A DNA stretch of 50,186 nucleotides from Silvimonas sp. (GTDB lineage: Bacteria > Pseudomonadota > Gammaproteobacteria > Burkholderiales > Chitinibacteraceae). How positions within the stretch are numbered: position 1 is the first letter of the stretch; each line of letters begins with the position of its first letter. Made by a program: the position numbers and the translations under genes. The DNA lies in contig JASLES010000114.1 in the NCBI GenBank assembly GCA_030151005.1, positions 1 to 50,186 of the forward strand. Reading direction: 5' to 3'. A model generated the notes under the pieces. The model did no database searches and had not been told where the DNA came from. It saw only the letters and a list, made by a program, of their open reading frames with translations. Below are positions 41,491-49,600 of the stretch, one piece after another.

Positions 41491-42369
41491 ATGTTCAAAT
41501 ATCTAGAAGATTTCGTCGGGAATACGCCGCTGGTCCGGCTCAAACGCCTGCCAGGCAAGACCTGCAATGTCGTGCTTGTGAAGCTGGAAGGCAATAACCC
41601 GGCCGGCTCGGTGAAAGACCGTCCGGCTTTGTCCATGATCCGCCACGCGCAAGAACGCGGCACCATCAAACCTGGCGATCGCCTGATCGAAGCAACCTCT
41701 GGCAATACCGGTATTGCACTTGCCATGGCCGCCGCCATGATGGGTTACCGCATGACGCTGATCATGGCTAAAAGCTCCAGCGTCGAACGCGTGCAGACCA
41801 TGAAGGCGTTTGGCGCCGAAGTCATCCTGGCCGAATCCATGGAAGGCTCACGCGATCTGGCGGCAGAGATGGTGGCAAAAGGCGAAGGTGTCATGCTCGA
41901 TCAGTTTGCCAATCCGGATAACCCGTTGGCGCATTACGAGACCACCGGCCCGGAAATCTGGCGCGATACCGACGGCAAGATCACCCATTTTGTGTCCAGC
42001 ATGGGCACCACCGGCACGGTGATGGGCACGCAGCGTTACCTGAAAGAGCAAAACAAGGGCATCCAGATTGTGGGCGTACAGCCCACGGACGGCGCCTCCA
42101 TTGCCGGCATCCGCAAATGGCCGGCCGAATACGTGCCCGCCATCTGCGACTGGAGCAAGCTGGATCGCGTGATGGAAGTCACCCAGCTTGAAGCCGAAGA
42201 AATGACACGGCGACTGGCGCGTGAAGAAGGTATTTTTGCCGGTGTTTCGTCAGGTGGCGCGCTGGCAGCGGCACTCCGACTCTCGGCCGAGGTCGAAAAC
42301 GCGGTGATCGTCTCGATTGTGTGCGATCGAGGCGATCGTTATCTCTCTACCGGGGTGTTCCCCGCATGA
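41491..42369 (+). CDS. cysM: Cysteine synthase B (O-acetylserine sulfhydrylase B)
   Basis: This PLP enzyme makes cysteine from O-acetylserine with sulfide or thiosulfate. The 292-residue product starts MFKYLEDFVGNTPLVRLKRL. The Schiff-base Lys42 is in NPAGSVKDRPALSMI, the substrate loop is EATSGNTGIALAM, and the PLP-phosphate loop is SSMGTTGTVMGT. The KSSSVERVQTMKAFGAEVIL pattern and short length (E. coli CysM 303, CysK 323) favour CysM. Its -10 is flanked by an inverted repeat. Confidence 0.95.
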   Translation: MFKYLEDFVGNTPLVRLKRLPGKTCNVVLVKLEGNNPAGSVKDRPALSMIRHAQERGTIKPGDRLIEATSGNTGIALAMAAAMMGYRMTLIMAKSSSVERVQTMKAFGAEVILAESMEGSRDLAAEMVAKGEGVMLDQFANPDNPLAHYETTGPEIWRDTDGKITHFVSSMGTTGTVMGTQRYLKEQNKGIQIVGVQPTDGASIAGIRKWPAEYVPAICDWSKLDRVMEVTQLEAEEMTRRLAREEGIFAGVSSGGALAAALRLSAEVENAVIVSIVCDRGDRYLSTGVFPA

Positions 42370-42403
42370 TGAGCGACATCAGCGTGTACGAGAAGGAGGT
42401 GTG

Positions 42404-43249
42404 ATGGTCCCGGTTGATCTGCATTGTCACTCCAATTTCTCGGATGGCCTCTTGCCGCCCAAAGAAGTTGCCCGCAAAGCGGCCGAGCGCGGCTGCAAAC
42501 TGTTTGCATTAACTGACCACGACGATACGCGCGGCCTGGCACAGGCTGCAGAAGAAGCTGCCAGCCACGGCATGCGTTTTCTCAATGGCGTGGAGGTCTC
42601 CGCCAGTTGGGGCAAATACACGTTGCATATCGTCGGGCTGGATGTTGATCCGGCCAACCCGGAGCTGGTGGCGGGGCTTGCCAGTGTGCGCGCCGGGCGT
42701 GATGCGCGGGCGCAGGCAATGAGTGATTCACTGGCGCGGGTCGGGCTGGACAATGTCCTGGCCGGCGCCCGCAAATATGCTGAAAACCCGGAAATGATCA
42801 GTCGCACGCACTTTGCGCGGTATCTGGTGGAAATTGGTGCGGCCAAAGATACCAAATCGGTATTCAAGAAGTTTCTGGTGCGCGGCAAACCGGGGTATGT
42901 GGACCATGAATGGGCCCGCATGCACGAGGCCATTGAGTGGATACGCGCCGCAGGTGGCGTGGCGGTGCTGGCGCACCCGGGGCGCTATGAAATGGGCAAC
43001 GAAACCATGCGCGTACTGTTGACCGAGTTCCGCCGTTTGGGCGGCGAGGCCATTGAAGTGGTCTCGGGCAGTCACGGTGCAGCAGAAGTGGGGCGCTTTG
43101 GACGCCTGGCGCAAGAGTTTGGCTTTCTGGCCTCCTGCGGCACGGATTACCACGCGACCGGTGAAGGTGCGCGAGAGCCCGGCTTGAACCCGGATCTGCC
43201 GATCGGTTGCGTGCCGGTGTGGGCGCGCTGGTTGCCGGAGGCTGCATGA
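42404..43249 (+). CDS. PHP-domain phosphoesterase (3',5'-nucleotide bisphosphate phosphatase / RNase AM-like)
   Basis: The 281-residue PHP enzyme starts VDLHCHSNFSDGLLPP, with metal ligands His7, His9 and Asp14. It continues LFALTDHDDTRGLAQA and GVAVLAHPGRY, and ends with CGTDYHATGE. It matches the E. coli YciV/RnmA type, an enzyme that hydrolyses 3',5'-bisphosphonucleotides and trims rRNA 5' ends. A Chromobacterium violaceum relative is, to my knowledge, the characterised phosphatase. A perfect AAGGAGGT precedes the ATG. A GTG at 42401 is an alternative. It overlaps the next gene by 4 bases. Confidence 0.88.
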   Translation: MVPVDLHCHSNFSDGLLPPKEVARKAAERGCKLFALTDHDDTRGLAQAAEEAASHGMRFLNGVEVSASWGKYTLHIVGLDVDPANPELVAGLASVRAGRDARAQAMSDSLARVGLDNVLAGARKYAENPEMISRTHFARYLVEIGAAKDTKSVFKKFLVRGKPGYVDHEWARMHEAIEWIRAAGGVAVLAHPGRYEMGNETMRVLLTEFRRLGGEAIEVVSGSHGAAEVGRFGRLAQEFGFLASCGTDYHATGEGAREPGLNPDLPIGCVPVWARWLPEAA

Positions 43250-43776
43250 GCGCGGTGGTGCTGTATGCGGCCATCTCGCTGGATGGCAAGCTGGCCCGGT
43301 CAGATGGTGCGCTGGACTGGCTGCCGCAAATCCAGCCCGAGGGGGACGATTACGGCTATGGCGAGTTTTACGCCGGGGTCGACGCCCTGGTCATGGGGCG
43401 CAAAACCTTTGACCAGGTGCTCACCTTTGGCTCCTGGCCGCATGCAGACCGCCCATGCTACGTATTCAGCCATCACACCTTGCCTACACTACCTATTTCC
43501 AGCCCCATCCAGCGTGTTTGCGAGCCCGTACCAGACTGGCTGGAACGCATGGACCGCGCAGGTTTTGAGCGCATCTGGCTGGTGGGTGGCGGGCAGTTGG
43601 CCGCAGACTTCTTCACCGCCGGGCGCGTTGACGAGCTGATCCTGACGCTGGTGCCTGAAGTCTTGGGCGAGGGGATCGATCTGTTTGCCGGCCCGGCTGC
43701 GTCGTCCTGGCAACTTGTACAACAGCAAAGTCTCGCTCACGGGCTGATCCAGTTACACTACCAGCGCAAAAGCTGA
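43246..43776 (+). CDS. RibD C-terminal / dihydrofolate-reductase-like protein
   Basis: The 176-residue protein has the RibD_C fold: YAAISLDGKLARSDGALDWL at the N-terminus, VDALVMGRKTFDQVLTF, and the NADPH-binding glycine motif IWLVGGGQLAADFFTAGRVD. Stand-alone members are reductases of unknown substrate, distinct from full-length RibD (no deaminase domain). Translation is coupled to the PHP gene by ATGA overlap. yciO follows after 36 bases. Confidence 0.87.
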   Translation: MSAVVLYAAISLDGKLARSDGALDWLPQIQPEGDDYGYGEFYAGVDALVMGRKTFDQVLTFGSWPHADRPCYVFSHHTLPTLPISSPIQRVCEPVPDWLERMDRAGFERIWLVGGGQLAADFFTAGRVDELILTLVPEVLGEGIDLFAGPAASSWQLVQQQSLAHGLIQLHYQRKS

Positions 43777-43812
43777 CTTGCGCCGCTGGCACCCCGACCT
43801 CACATTGCATAC

Positions 43813-44436
43813 ATGGCCCAATTCTTTTCAGTACACCCGGAAAACCCGCAACCCCGCCTGATCAAGCAAGCCGCCGACATTGTGCGCAAGGGCGGTCTGA
43901 TCGCGTACCCGACAGACTCTTGCTATGCACTAGGCTGCCGGCTGGATGACAAGGATGCGCTCGAGCGCATCCGTCGCATCCGCCAACTGGATGACAAGCA
44001 CCATTTCACGCTGGTCTGTCACGATCTGTCGCAGCTGGGTACGTACGCGCGCGTTGATAACCGGACCTACCGCATGCTCAAGAGTGCGACGCCGGGGAGT
44101 TACACCTTCATCCTGCAAGCCACCAAAGAAACCCCGCGCCGGGTATGGAATCCCAAAAAGCAAACGATCGGGTTGCGGGTGCCTCAGCATCCGGTGGCAT
44201 TGGCTTTGCTTGAAGAAATGGGCGAGCCGTTGTTGTCGTCCACGCTGATTTTGCCGGGTGACGAATTTGCGCTGACGGATGTCTGGGATATCCGGGACCG
44301 GCTGCAACATGATGTTGATCTGGTCATTGATGGCGGTTACTGCGGGATTGAACCTTCCACCGTGGTGGACCTCTCTGGTGAAACACCCGTGGTATTGCGG
44401 GTGGGTCAGGGCGATCCGGCCCCGTTTGGGGGCTGA
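43813..44436 (+). CDS. yciO: YciO-like member of the Sua5/YrdC/YwlC family
   Basis: The 207-residue protein has the YrdC fold. GGLIAYPTDSCYALGC is the nucleotide-binding loop, followed by RIRQLDDKHHFTLVCHDLSQ, GSYTFILQATKETPRR and IGLRVPQHPVALALLEEMG. Length and details match E. coli YciO (206) better than TsaC/Sua5, which make threonylcarbamoyl-AMP for tRNA t6A. YciO's physiological role is poorly defined. The PHP-RibD-like-YciO order recalls the yciV-yciO neighbourhood of E. coli. Confidence 0.9.
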   Translation: MAQFFSVHPENPQPRLIKQAADIVRKGGLIAYPTDSCYALGCRLDDKDALERIRRIRQLDDKHHFTLVCHDLSQLGTYARVDNRTYRMLKSATPGSYTFILQATKETPRRVWNPKKQTIGLRVPQHPVALALLEEMGEPLLSSTLILPGDEFALTDVWDIRDRLQHDVDLVIDGGYCGIEPSTVVDLSGETPVVLRVGQGDPAPFGG

Positions 44437-44571
44437 CCGATACGCTACGGGTGCATCGCCGCAGGTGTGCGATGATGTGGCGCTGCGCTGCAAAACACAG
44501 TACAAAATACGGCAAATGCACGTCATGCCGCCAGTGCGACAGCGCTGGCGCACTTAACCGGTCAGGGCTTC

Positions 44572-45228
44572 ATGGACATTTCTTCTTTTATTCAGAACAT
44601 CTGCATTTATGCGTTGCCGGTGTTGTTTGCAATCACGCTGCATGAGGCAGCACATGCTTATGCAGCGCGCCATTTTGGTGACCCCACGGCATATTTGATG
44701 GGGCGCATGACGCTGAACCCGATCAAGCACATCGACCCGCTCGGCACCATTGCCTTGCCGCTCTTGTGCCTGTTATTGCCAGGCAGTTTTCTGTTTGGCT
44801 GGGCCAAGCCGGTACCGGTTAATTTTGGCGATTTGCGCAACCCCAAAAGAGACATGCGCTGGGTAGCGTTAGCCGGCCCGGCCGCCAATTTGATCATGAT
44901 GTTGCTGTGGACGCTGGTGCTGGGCATTTTGCTGCACGCGGCAGAGGGGGATTTTGTCTACCCGTTGCGGCAAATGGCGCAGGCCGGTGTGCAGATCAAC
45001 ATCGTGTTGATGATCCTGAACCTGATCCCGATTCCGCCGCTGGATGGCGGCCGCGTGCTGATTTCGCTGTTGCCTGACAGCGCTGCGCGCAAAGTAGCCC
45101 GGATTGAGCCCTATGGCATGATCGTGTTGCTGGTGCTGATGTTCACCAAGGTGCTCTTTGTCATCATGGTGCCGTTTATTGGTGTCTTCTATCTGCTCGT
45201 CAACACAATCCTGCGTCTGTTTGCCTGA
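44572..45228 (+). CDS. M50-family (site-2 protease-like) membrane metalloprotease
   Basis: The 218-residue polytopic protein has five to six hydrophobic helices. The zinc-binding HExxH is at 24-28 in ITLHEAAHAYAARHFGD, and the third ligand is in IPIPPLDGGRVL. It has no PDZ domain, which puts it in the small rhomboid-sized YwhC/SpoIVFB-like branch of M50. The substrate is unknown. A stem AGTGCG...CGCACT (44533-44554) lies just before the start. This protease commonly neighbours trpS and scpAB in Betaproteobacteria. Confidence 0.9.
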   Translation: MDISSFIQNICIYALPVLFAITLHEAAHAYAARHFGDPTAYLMGRMTLNPIKHIDPLGTIALPLLCLLLPGSFLFGWAKPVPVNFGDLRNPKRDMRWVALAGPAANLIMMLLWTLVLGILLHAAEGDFVYPLRQMAQAGVQINIVLMILNLIPIPPLDGGRVLISLLPDSAARKVARIEPYGMIVLLVLMFTKVLFVIMVPFIGVFYLLVNTILRLFA

Positions 45229-45231
45229 TTT

Positions 45232-45261
45232 TTGCCACAGTGCGCAGAAACAGCTAATAAT
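45232..45261 (+). promoter_or_regulatory. Candidate sigma-70 promoter of trpS
   Basis: TTGCCA (45232-45237, 5/6) and AATAAT (45256-45261, 5/6) with an 18-base spacer, directly upstream of trpS. This predicts a 5' leader of about 20 bases carrying AAGGA. Confidence 0.55.
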
Positions 45262-45289
45262 AAAACCACTTTGAATTCAAGGATTTGAA

Positions 45290-46492
45290 ATGTTTCCCGA
45301 TCGTGTTCTGTCTGGCATGCGCCCGACCGGCAAGCTGCACCTGGGGCACTACCATGGCGTGCTCAAGAACTGGGTCAGACTGCAAAGCGAATACGAATGC
45401 TTTTTTATGGTGGCAGACCTGCATGCGCTGACCACCGCGTATGACGATGTGTCCGTCATTGAAAAAAGCGTTTGGGATATGGTGATCGACTGGATCGCCG
45501 CCGGGGTAGACCCCGCACAAGCCACCATTTTTATCCAGAGCCGGGTGCCGGAACACGCAGAACTGCATCTGCTGCTCTCCATGATTACGCCGCTGCCGTG
45601 GCTGGAGCGGGTTCCCACCTACAAGGACCAGATTGAAAAACTGGCCAGCAAGGACTTGGGCACTTACGGCTTTCTGGGTTACCCCTTGCTGCAATCGGCC
45701 GACATTCTGTTGTACCGCGGTACCTTGGTGCCGGTGGGTGAAGATCAGGTTCCGCACGTGGAAATCACCCGGGAAATTGCGCGCCGCTTCAATCACATGT
45801 TTGGCAAAGAACCCAATTTTGCCGAAAAGGCCGAAGCCGCCATCAAGAAAATGGGCGGCAAAAAAGGCAAACTTTACGAAGAATTGCGCACGCGCTACCA
45901 GCAAGAGGGCGATGTAGAAGCCCTGGAATCTGCCCGCGCCATGCTGGCCGACACACAAAACCTGAGCCACGGCGACCGTGAGCGCTTGTTCGGCTTTCTG
46001 GAAGGCGGCGGCAAAATGATCTTGCCGGAATCCCAGCCGCTGTTGACTTCGGCCTCCCGCATGCCTGGGCTGGATGGGGCCAAGATGTCCAAGTCTTATG
46101 GCAATACCATCAGCCTGCGCGAAGACCCGGAAACCGTCACCCGTAAAATCCGCCAGATGCCGACAGACCCGGCCCGTGTGCGCCGGACCGACGTGGGTAA
46201 TCCGGAAAAATGCCCGGTATGGCAGCTGCATCAGGTGTACTCGACCGACGATACCCGTGACTGGGTGGTGCAGGGCTGTACCACGGCCGGTATCGGCTGT
46301 ATTGAGTGCAAACAGCCGGTGATTGATGGCGTGCTGGCCGAGCAAAAACCCATGTTTGAGCGTGCGCAACCGTATCTGGAAGACCCGACGCTGGTCCGCA
46401 ACCTGGTCGCAGATGGTTGCGAGCGTGCGCGTGACCTGGCGCGTGAGACCATGCGGGATGTACGTGAAGCCATGGGCCTGGCGTACGACTGA
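45290..46492 (+). CDS. trpS: Tryptophanyl-tRNA synthetase with insertion
   Basis: This class I aminoacyl-tRNA synthetase charges tRNA(Trp). The 400-residue product has the HIGH-like motif KLHLGH (15-20) and KMSKS at 265-269 in LDGAKMSKSYGN. E. coli TrpRS has 334 residues. The extra ~65 are a charged insertion at about 177-243 (AEAAIKKMGGKKGKLYEELR onwards) between the ATP-site helix and KMSKS. Such longer TrpRS forms occur in some Beta- and Gammaproteobacteria. It is followed by scpA 24 bases later. Confidence 0.95.
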   Translation: MFPDRVLSGMRPTGKLHLGHYHGVLKNWVRLQSEYECFFMVADLHALTTAYDDVSVIEKSVWDMVIDWIAAGVDPAQATIFIQSRVPEHAELHLLLSMITPLPWLERVPTYKDQIEKLASKDLGTYGFLGYPLLQSADILLYRGTLVPVGEDQVPHVEITREIARRFNHMFGKEPNFAEKAEAAIKKMGGKKGKLYEELRTRYQQEGDVEALESARAMLADTQNLSHGDRERLFGFLEGGGKMILPESQPLLTSASRMPGLDGAKMSKSYGNTISLREDPETVTRKIRQMPTDPARVRRTDVGNPEKCPVWQLHQVYSTDDTRDWVVQGCTTAGIGCIECKQPVIDGVLAEQKPMFERAQPYLEDPTLVRNLVADGCERARDLARETMRDVREAMGLAYD

Positions 46493-46516
46493 TTGCTCAC
46501 CGGCGCTGGCCTGCTC

Positions 46517-47392
46517 ATGAACACTGTTGTTCCTCCTGAAACCACCGTTGCCCTTGACCCCGCTACCGCTGTAGCGGCCGAGGCCGCGGTGCTGGCGCAC
46601 GTCTTTGGCGAGGCCGTTACCGAGTACCCGCAAGATTTGTACATCCCGCCGGATGCCTTGCGCGTCCTGCTGGATGCGTTTGAAGGGCCGCTGGATCTGT
46701 TGCTCTACCTGATCCGCAAACAGAACATTGATATCCTTGATATTCCGATGGCGCGGGTGACGGCGCAGTACATGGAATACGTCGACGTCATGCGGGTGGA
46801 CCGGCTGGAACTGGCTGCCGAGTACCTCTTGATGGCGGCCATGCTGATCGAGATCAAATCCCGCTTGCTGCTACCCAAGCCGGCTGCAGAGGGCGAGGGC
46901 GAAGAGATTGACCCGCGCGCTGAACTGGTACGCCGCTTGCTGGAATACGAACAAGTCAAACTGGCCGCGTATGAACTCGACCAGTTGCCGCAAGCCGGGC
47001 GAGACTTTCAACTGGTCACCGTGCTCTTTGAAAAAGACATGGTGGTGCGCTTGCCTGATGTGCGTCCGGAAGACCTGAAAACGGCCTGGCTGGCGATTCT
47101 GGCGCGCGCCAAACGCAATAAGAGCCATACCGTCAAACCGGATGAACTCTCGGTGCGCGAGCAAATGACGCATATTCTCAAGCTGCTGCAAGATGGCCGT
47201 TATGCCCGCTTTGAAAGCCTGTTTGACACCACGCGCGGGGTGCCCTTGCTGGTCGTCACGTTTATTGCGGTGCTGGAACTGGTGAAAGAAAAATATATTC
47301 ACGTAAATCAGGACGAAGGTTTTGCGCCAATTTACGTTTGTCTTGCCGGCGCATCACCCGCCGACGTCATGCCCTTGCCACCTGAAGCCTGA
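46517..47392 (+). CDS. scpA: Segregation and condensation protein A
   Basis: ScpA is the kleisin subunit bridging Smc heads in the Smc-ScpAB condensin. The 291-residue product has the N-terminal kleisin helix region FEGPLDLLLYLIRKQNIDIL preceded by a ~50-residue extension typical of Betaproteobacteria. DIPMARVTAQYMEYV and AAEYLLMAAMLIEIKSRLLL follow. The C-terminal winged helix begins near TFIAVLELVKEKYI. ATG 46517 is chosen over the in-frame TTG 46493. scpB starts 5 bases after the stop. No smc gene is in the window. Confidence 0.94.
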   Translation: MNTVVPPETTVALDPATAVAAEAAVLAHVFGEAVTEYPQDLYIPPDALRVLLDAFEGPLDLLLYLIRKQNIDILDIPMARVTAQYMEYVDVMRVDRLELAAEYLLMAAMLIEIKSRLLLPKPAAEGEGEEIDPRAELVRRLLEYEQVKLAAYELDQLPQAGRDFQLVTVLFEKDMVVRLPDVRPEDLKTAWLAILARAKRNKSHTVKPDELSVREQMTHILKLLQDGRYARFESLFDTTRGVPLLVVTFIAVLELVKEKYIHVNQDEGFAPIYVCLAGASPADVMPLPPEA

Positions 47393-47397
47393 ATGCG

Positions 47398-47979
47398 ATG
47401 AGTGCGCCTGAAACCGAAGCCGGTCTGTACGATCGGGCCCATATGCAAAAGGTCCTGGAAACTGCCTTGCTGGTGGCTCCGGAGCCATTGTCCCTCAATA
47501 CCCTTAAAACACTGTTTGCCGAGGATATCTCCGGCCAGTTGATCAACAGTTTGCTGGAGGATATCCAGCAATCCTGGCATGGCCGTGGCGTGGAACTCAT
47601 CAAGTTGGCATCGGGTTGGCGGTTTCGGGCGCGGCTGGAAATGCAGCCCTATCTGGAACGGCTGAATCCGGAAAAGCCCCCGCGCTATTCCCGCGCGGTG
47701 ATGGAAACGCTGGCCATTGTTGCCTACAAACAGCCGGTAACCCGCGGTGATATTGAAGAAATTCGTGGTGTAACGGTCTCCAGCCAGATCATCCAGACCC
47801 TGAAAGAGCGCGGTTGGCTGGACGTGATCGGCCATAAGGAAGTCCCCGGTCGCCCCGAGTTGCTGGGTACGACACGCCAGTTTCTGGATGATCTGGGGCT
47901 AGCCAGCCTGTCCACACTGCCGCCCCTGCAAGAACTGGGTAACCTTGTTTTGCCGGAAGCGGATTCTGCCCAGTCCTGA
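47398..47979 (+). CDS. scpB: Segregation and condensation protein B
   Basis: ScpB is a tandem winged-helix (kite) protein that dimerises and binds ScpA. The 193-residue product shows VLETALLVAPEPLSLNTL and the hallmark MLETLAIVAYKQPVTR-like segment (here AVMETLAIVAYKQPVTRGDI). IEEIRGVTVSSQIIQTLKER and GRPELLGTTRQFLDDLGL follow. Length fits the family (about 190-200). It directly follows scpA. Confidence 0.95.
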   Translation: MSAPETEAGLYDRAHMQKVLETALLVAPEPLSLNTLKTLFAEDISGQLINSLLEDIQQSWHGRGVELIKLASGWRFRARLEMQPYLERLNPEKPPRYSRAVMETLAIVAYKQPVTRGDIEEIRGVTVSSQIIQTLKERGWLDVIGHKEVPGRPELLGTTRQFLDDLGLASLSTLPPLQELGNLVLPEADSAQS

Positions 47980-48031
47980 TTCTGCGGCGCTCTGTTAAAA
48001 TGCCCCCTTTGCCCCTCACTTTGGTTAAACC

Positions 48032-49402
48032 ATGTTGAACGTCTATAACACGCTCGCCCGCGAGAAACAGGAATTCGTACCCATCACCCCAGGCCTTGTG
48101 AAGATGTATGTCTGTGGCATGACGGTGTACGACTACTGTCACCTCGGCCACGGTCGTGTGATGGTGGTGTTCGATATGGTGTCCCGCTGGCTCAAAACCA
48201 GCGGCTATGAAGTCGACTACGTCCGCAACATCACCGACATTGATGACAAGATCATCAAGCGCGCCAATGAAAACGGTGAAACGATTGGCGAGTTGACTGC
48301 GCGCTTTATCGACGCCATGAACCAGGATGCCGACGCATTGGGCGTGCAGCGCCCGACGCATGCCCCCAAGGCAACGGAACATGTGGACGGCATGCTCAAT
48401 ATCATCGGCACGCTGGTCAACAAGGGCCTGGCCTATCCGGCACCCAATGGCGACGTATATTACGCCGTGGGCAAATTTCCCGGTTATGGCAAGCTTTCCG
48501 GTAAGTCGCTGGATGACCTGCGCGCTGGCGAGCGGGTTGAGGTCGACCCCAACAAGCAACACCCGATGGACTTTGTCTTGTGGAAGGCCGCCAAGCCGGG
48601 TGAACCGGCATGGCCGTCGTTGTGGGGCGCGGGCCGTCCTGGCTGGCATATTGAATGTTCGGCCATGAGTTGCCATCACCTCGGGGAACATTTTGACATT
48701 CATGGCGGCGGCGAAGACCTGCAGTTTCCGCACCATGAAAACGAAATCGCCCAGTCTGAAGGTGCGCACGATCACAAGTATGTGAACTACTGGCTGCACA
48801 ACGGCTTTATCCGGGTGGATGACGAGAAAATGTCCAAGTCTTTGGGCAATTTCTTCACCATTCGCGACATCCTGCAAAAGTACGATGCGGAAGTGGTGCG
48901 CTTTTTCATCTTGCGCGCGCACTACCGCTCGCCGCTGAACTACAGCGATGCGCATCTGGACGATGCCAGAAACTCGCTCAACCGCCTGTACACCACGCTG
49001 AAGAACGTGGCGCCGGCTCAGGTCACGCTGGACTGGTCGCAAGGCTACGCCGCACGTTTCAAGGCCGCGATGGACGATGACTTTGGCACTACCGAGGCCG
49101 TTGCCGTGTTGTTTGAACTGGCGCACGAAGCCAACAAGCAACAATCGGCGCAACTGGCCGGCGAGTTGAAAGCGCTGGCAGGTGTGCTGGGGTTGCTGGA
49201 GCGGGATGCCCAAACGTATCTGCAAGCAGGTTCGCAAGAGGGCGAACTGACTGCGACGGCGATTGATGACCTGATCGCCCAGCGCAAAGCCGCGCGTGCA
49301 GCCAGGAACTTTGCCGAGTCTGATCGTATTCGTGATCTGCTGACGGCAGGCGGTGTCGTACTGGAAGACGGCCCGCAAGGGACGACCTGGCGCCGCGCCT
49401 GA
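48032..49402 (+). CDS. cysS: Cysteinyl-tRNA synthetase
   Basis: This class I synthetase of 456 residues (E. coli 461) has the zinc ligand Cys28 in YVCGMTVYDYCHLGHGR (HLGH 37-40). Further zinc ligands are in WHIECSAMS and HGGGEDLQFPHHENE. KMSKS sits at 266-270, and the C-terminal anticodon-binding DALR domain follows. TAAAAT (47996-48001) could be a -10, without a clear -35. A strong terminator follows the stop. Confidence 0.97.
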   Translation: MLNVYNTLAREKQEFVPITPGLVKMYVCGMTVYDYCHLGHGRVMVVFDMVSRWLKTSGYEVDYVRNITDIDDKIIKRANENGETIGELTARFIDAMNQDADALGVQRPTHAPKATEHVDGMLNIIGTLVNKGLAYPAPNGDVYYAVGKFPGYGKLSGKSLDDLRAGERVEVDPNKQHPMDFVLWKAAKPGEPAWPSLWGAGRPGWHIECSAMSCHHLGEHFDIHGGGEDLQFPHHENEIAQSEGAHDHKYVNYWLHNGFIRVDDEKMSKSLGNFFTIRDILQKYDAEVVRFFILRAHYRSPLNYSDAHLDDARNSLNRLYTTLKNVAPAQVTLDWSQGYAARFKAAMDDDFGTTEAVAVLFELAHEANKQQSAQLAGELKALAGVLGLLERDAQTYLQAGSQEGELTATAIDDLIAQRKAARAARNFAESDRIRDLLTAGGVVLEDGPQGTTWRRA

Positions 49403-49419
49403 TCTGCTATTGCCCTATC

Positions 49420-49449
49420 AAAAAGCCGACCCCTTGGGTCGGCTTTTTT
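49420..49449 (+). terminator. Rho-independent terminator of cysS
   Basis: AAAAAGCCGACCC (49420-49432), loop CTT, GGGTCGGCTTTTT (49436-49448) plus one more T. The inverted A/T runs would also allow termination from the other strand. Confidence 0.9.
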
Positions 49450-49600
49450 CATGGCTGCGCTGGAGGCATTTCAGGCCTGGTTGGTGTTTTTCTGCTATTT
49501 CAAACGCCAGGCCAGGGGAAAACCAGGGCACGCTGCCACAGGGCCCTTCGGGATAATGGATGGCATCCTAAACCGTCGGCCAGAATACACAGGAGCAAAC

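Noticed and set aside
45254..46633. 459-codon minus-strand frame opposite trpS
   Set aside because: Shadow of the biased codon use in trpS; composition rich in His/Gln/Arg and no family resemblance.
47789..49378. 529-codon minus-strand frame opposite cysS
   Set aside because: Antisense shadow; the plus-strand gene has complete CysRS motifs.
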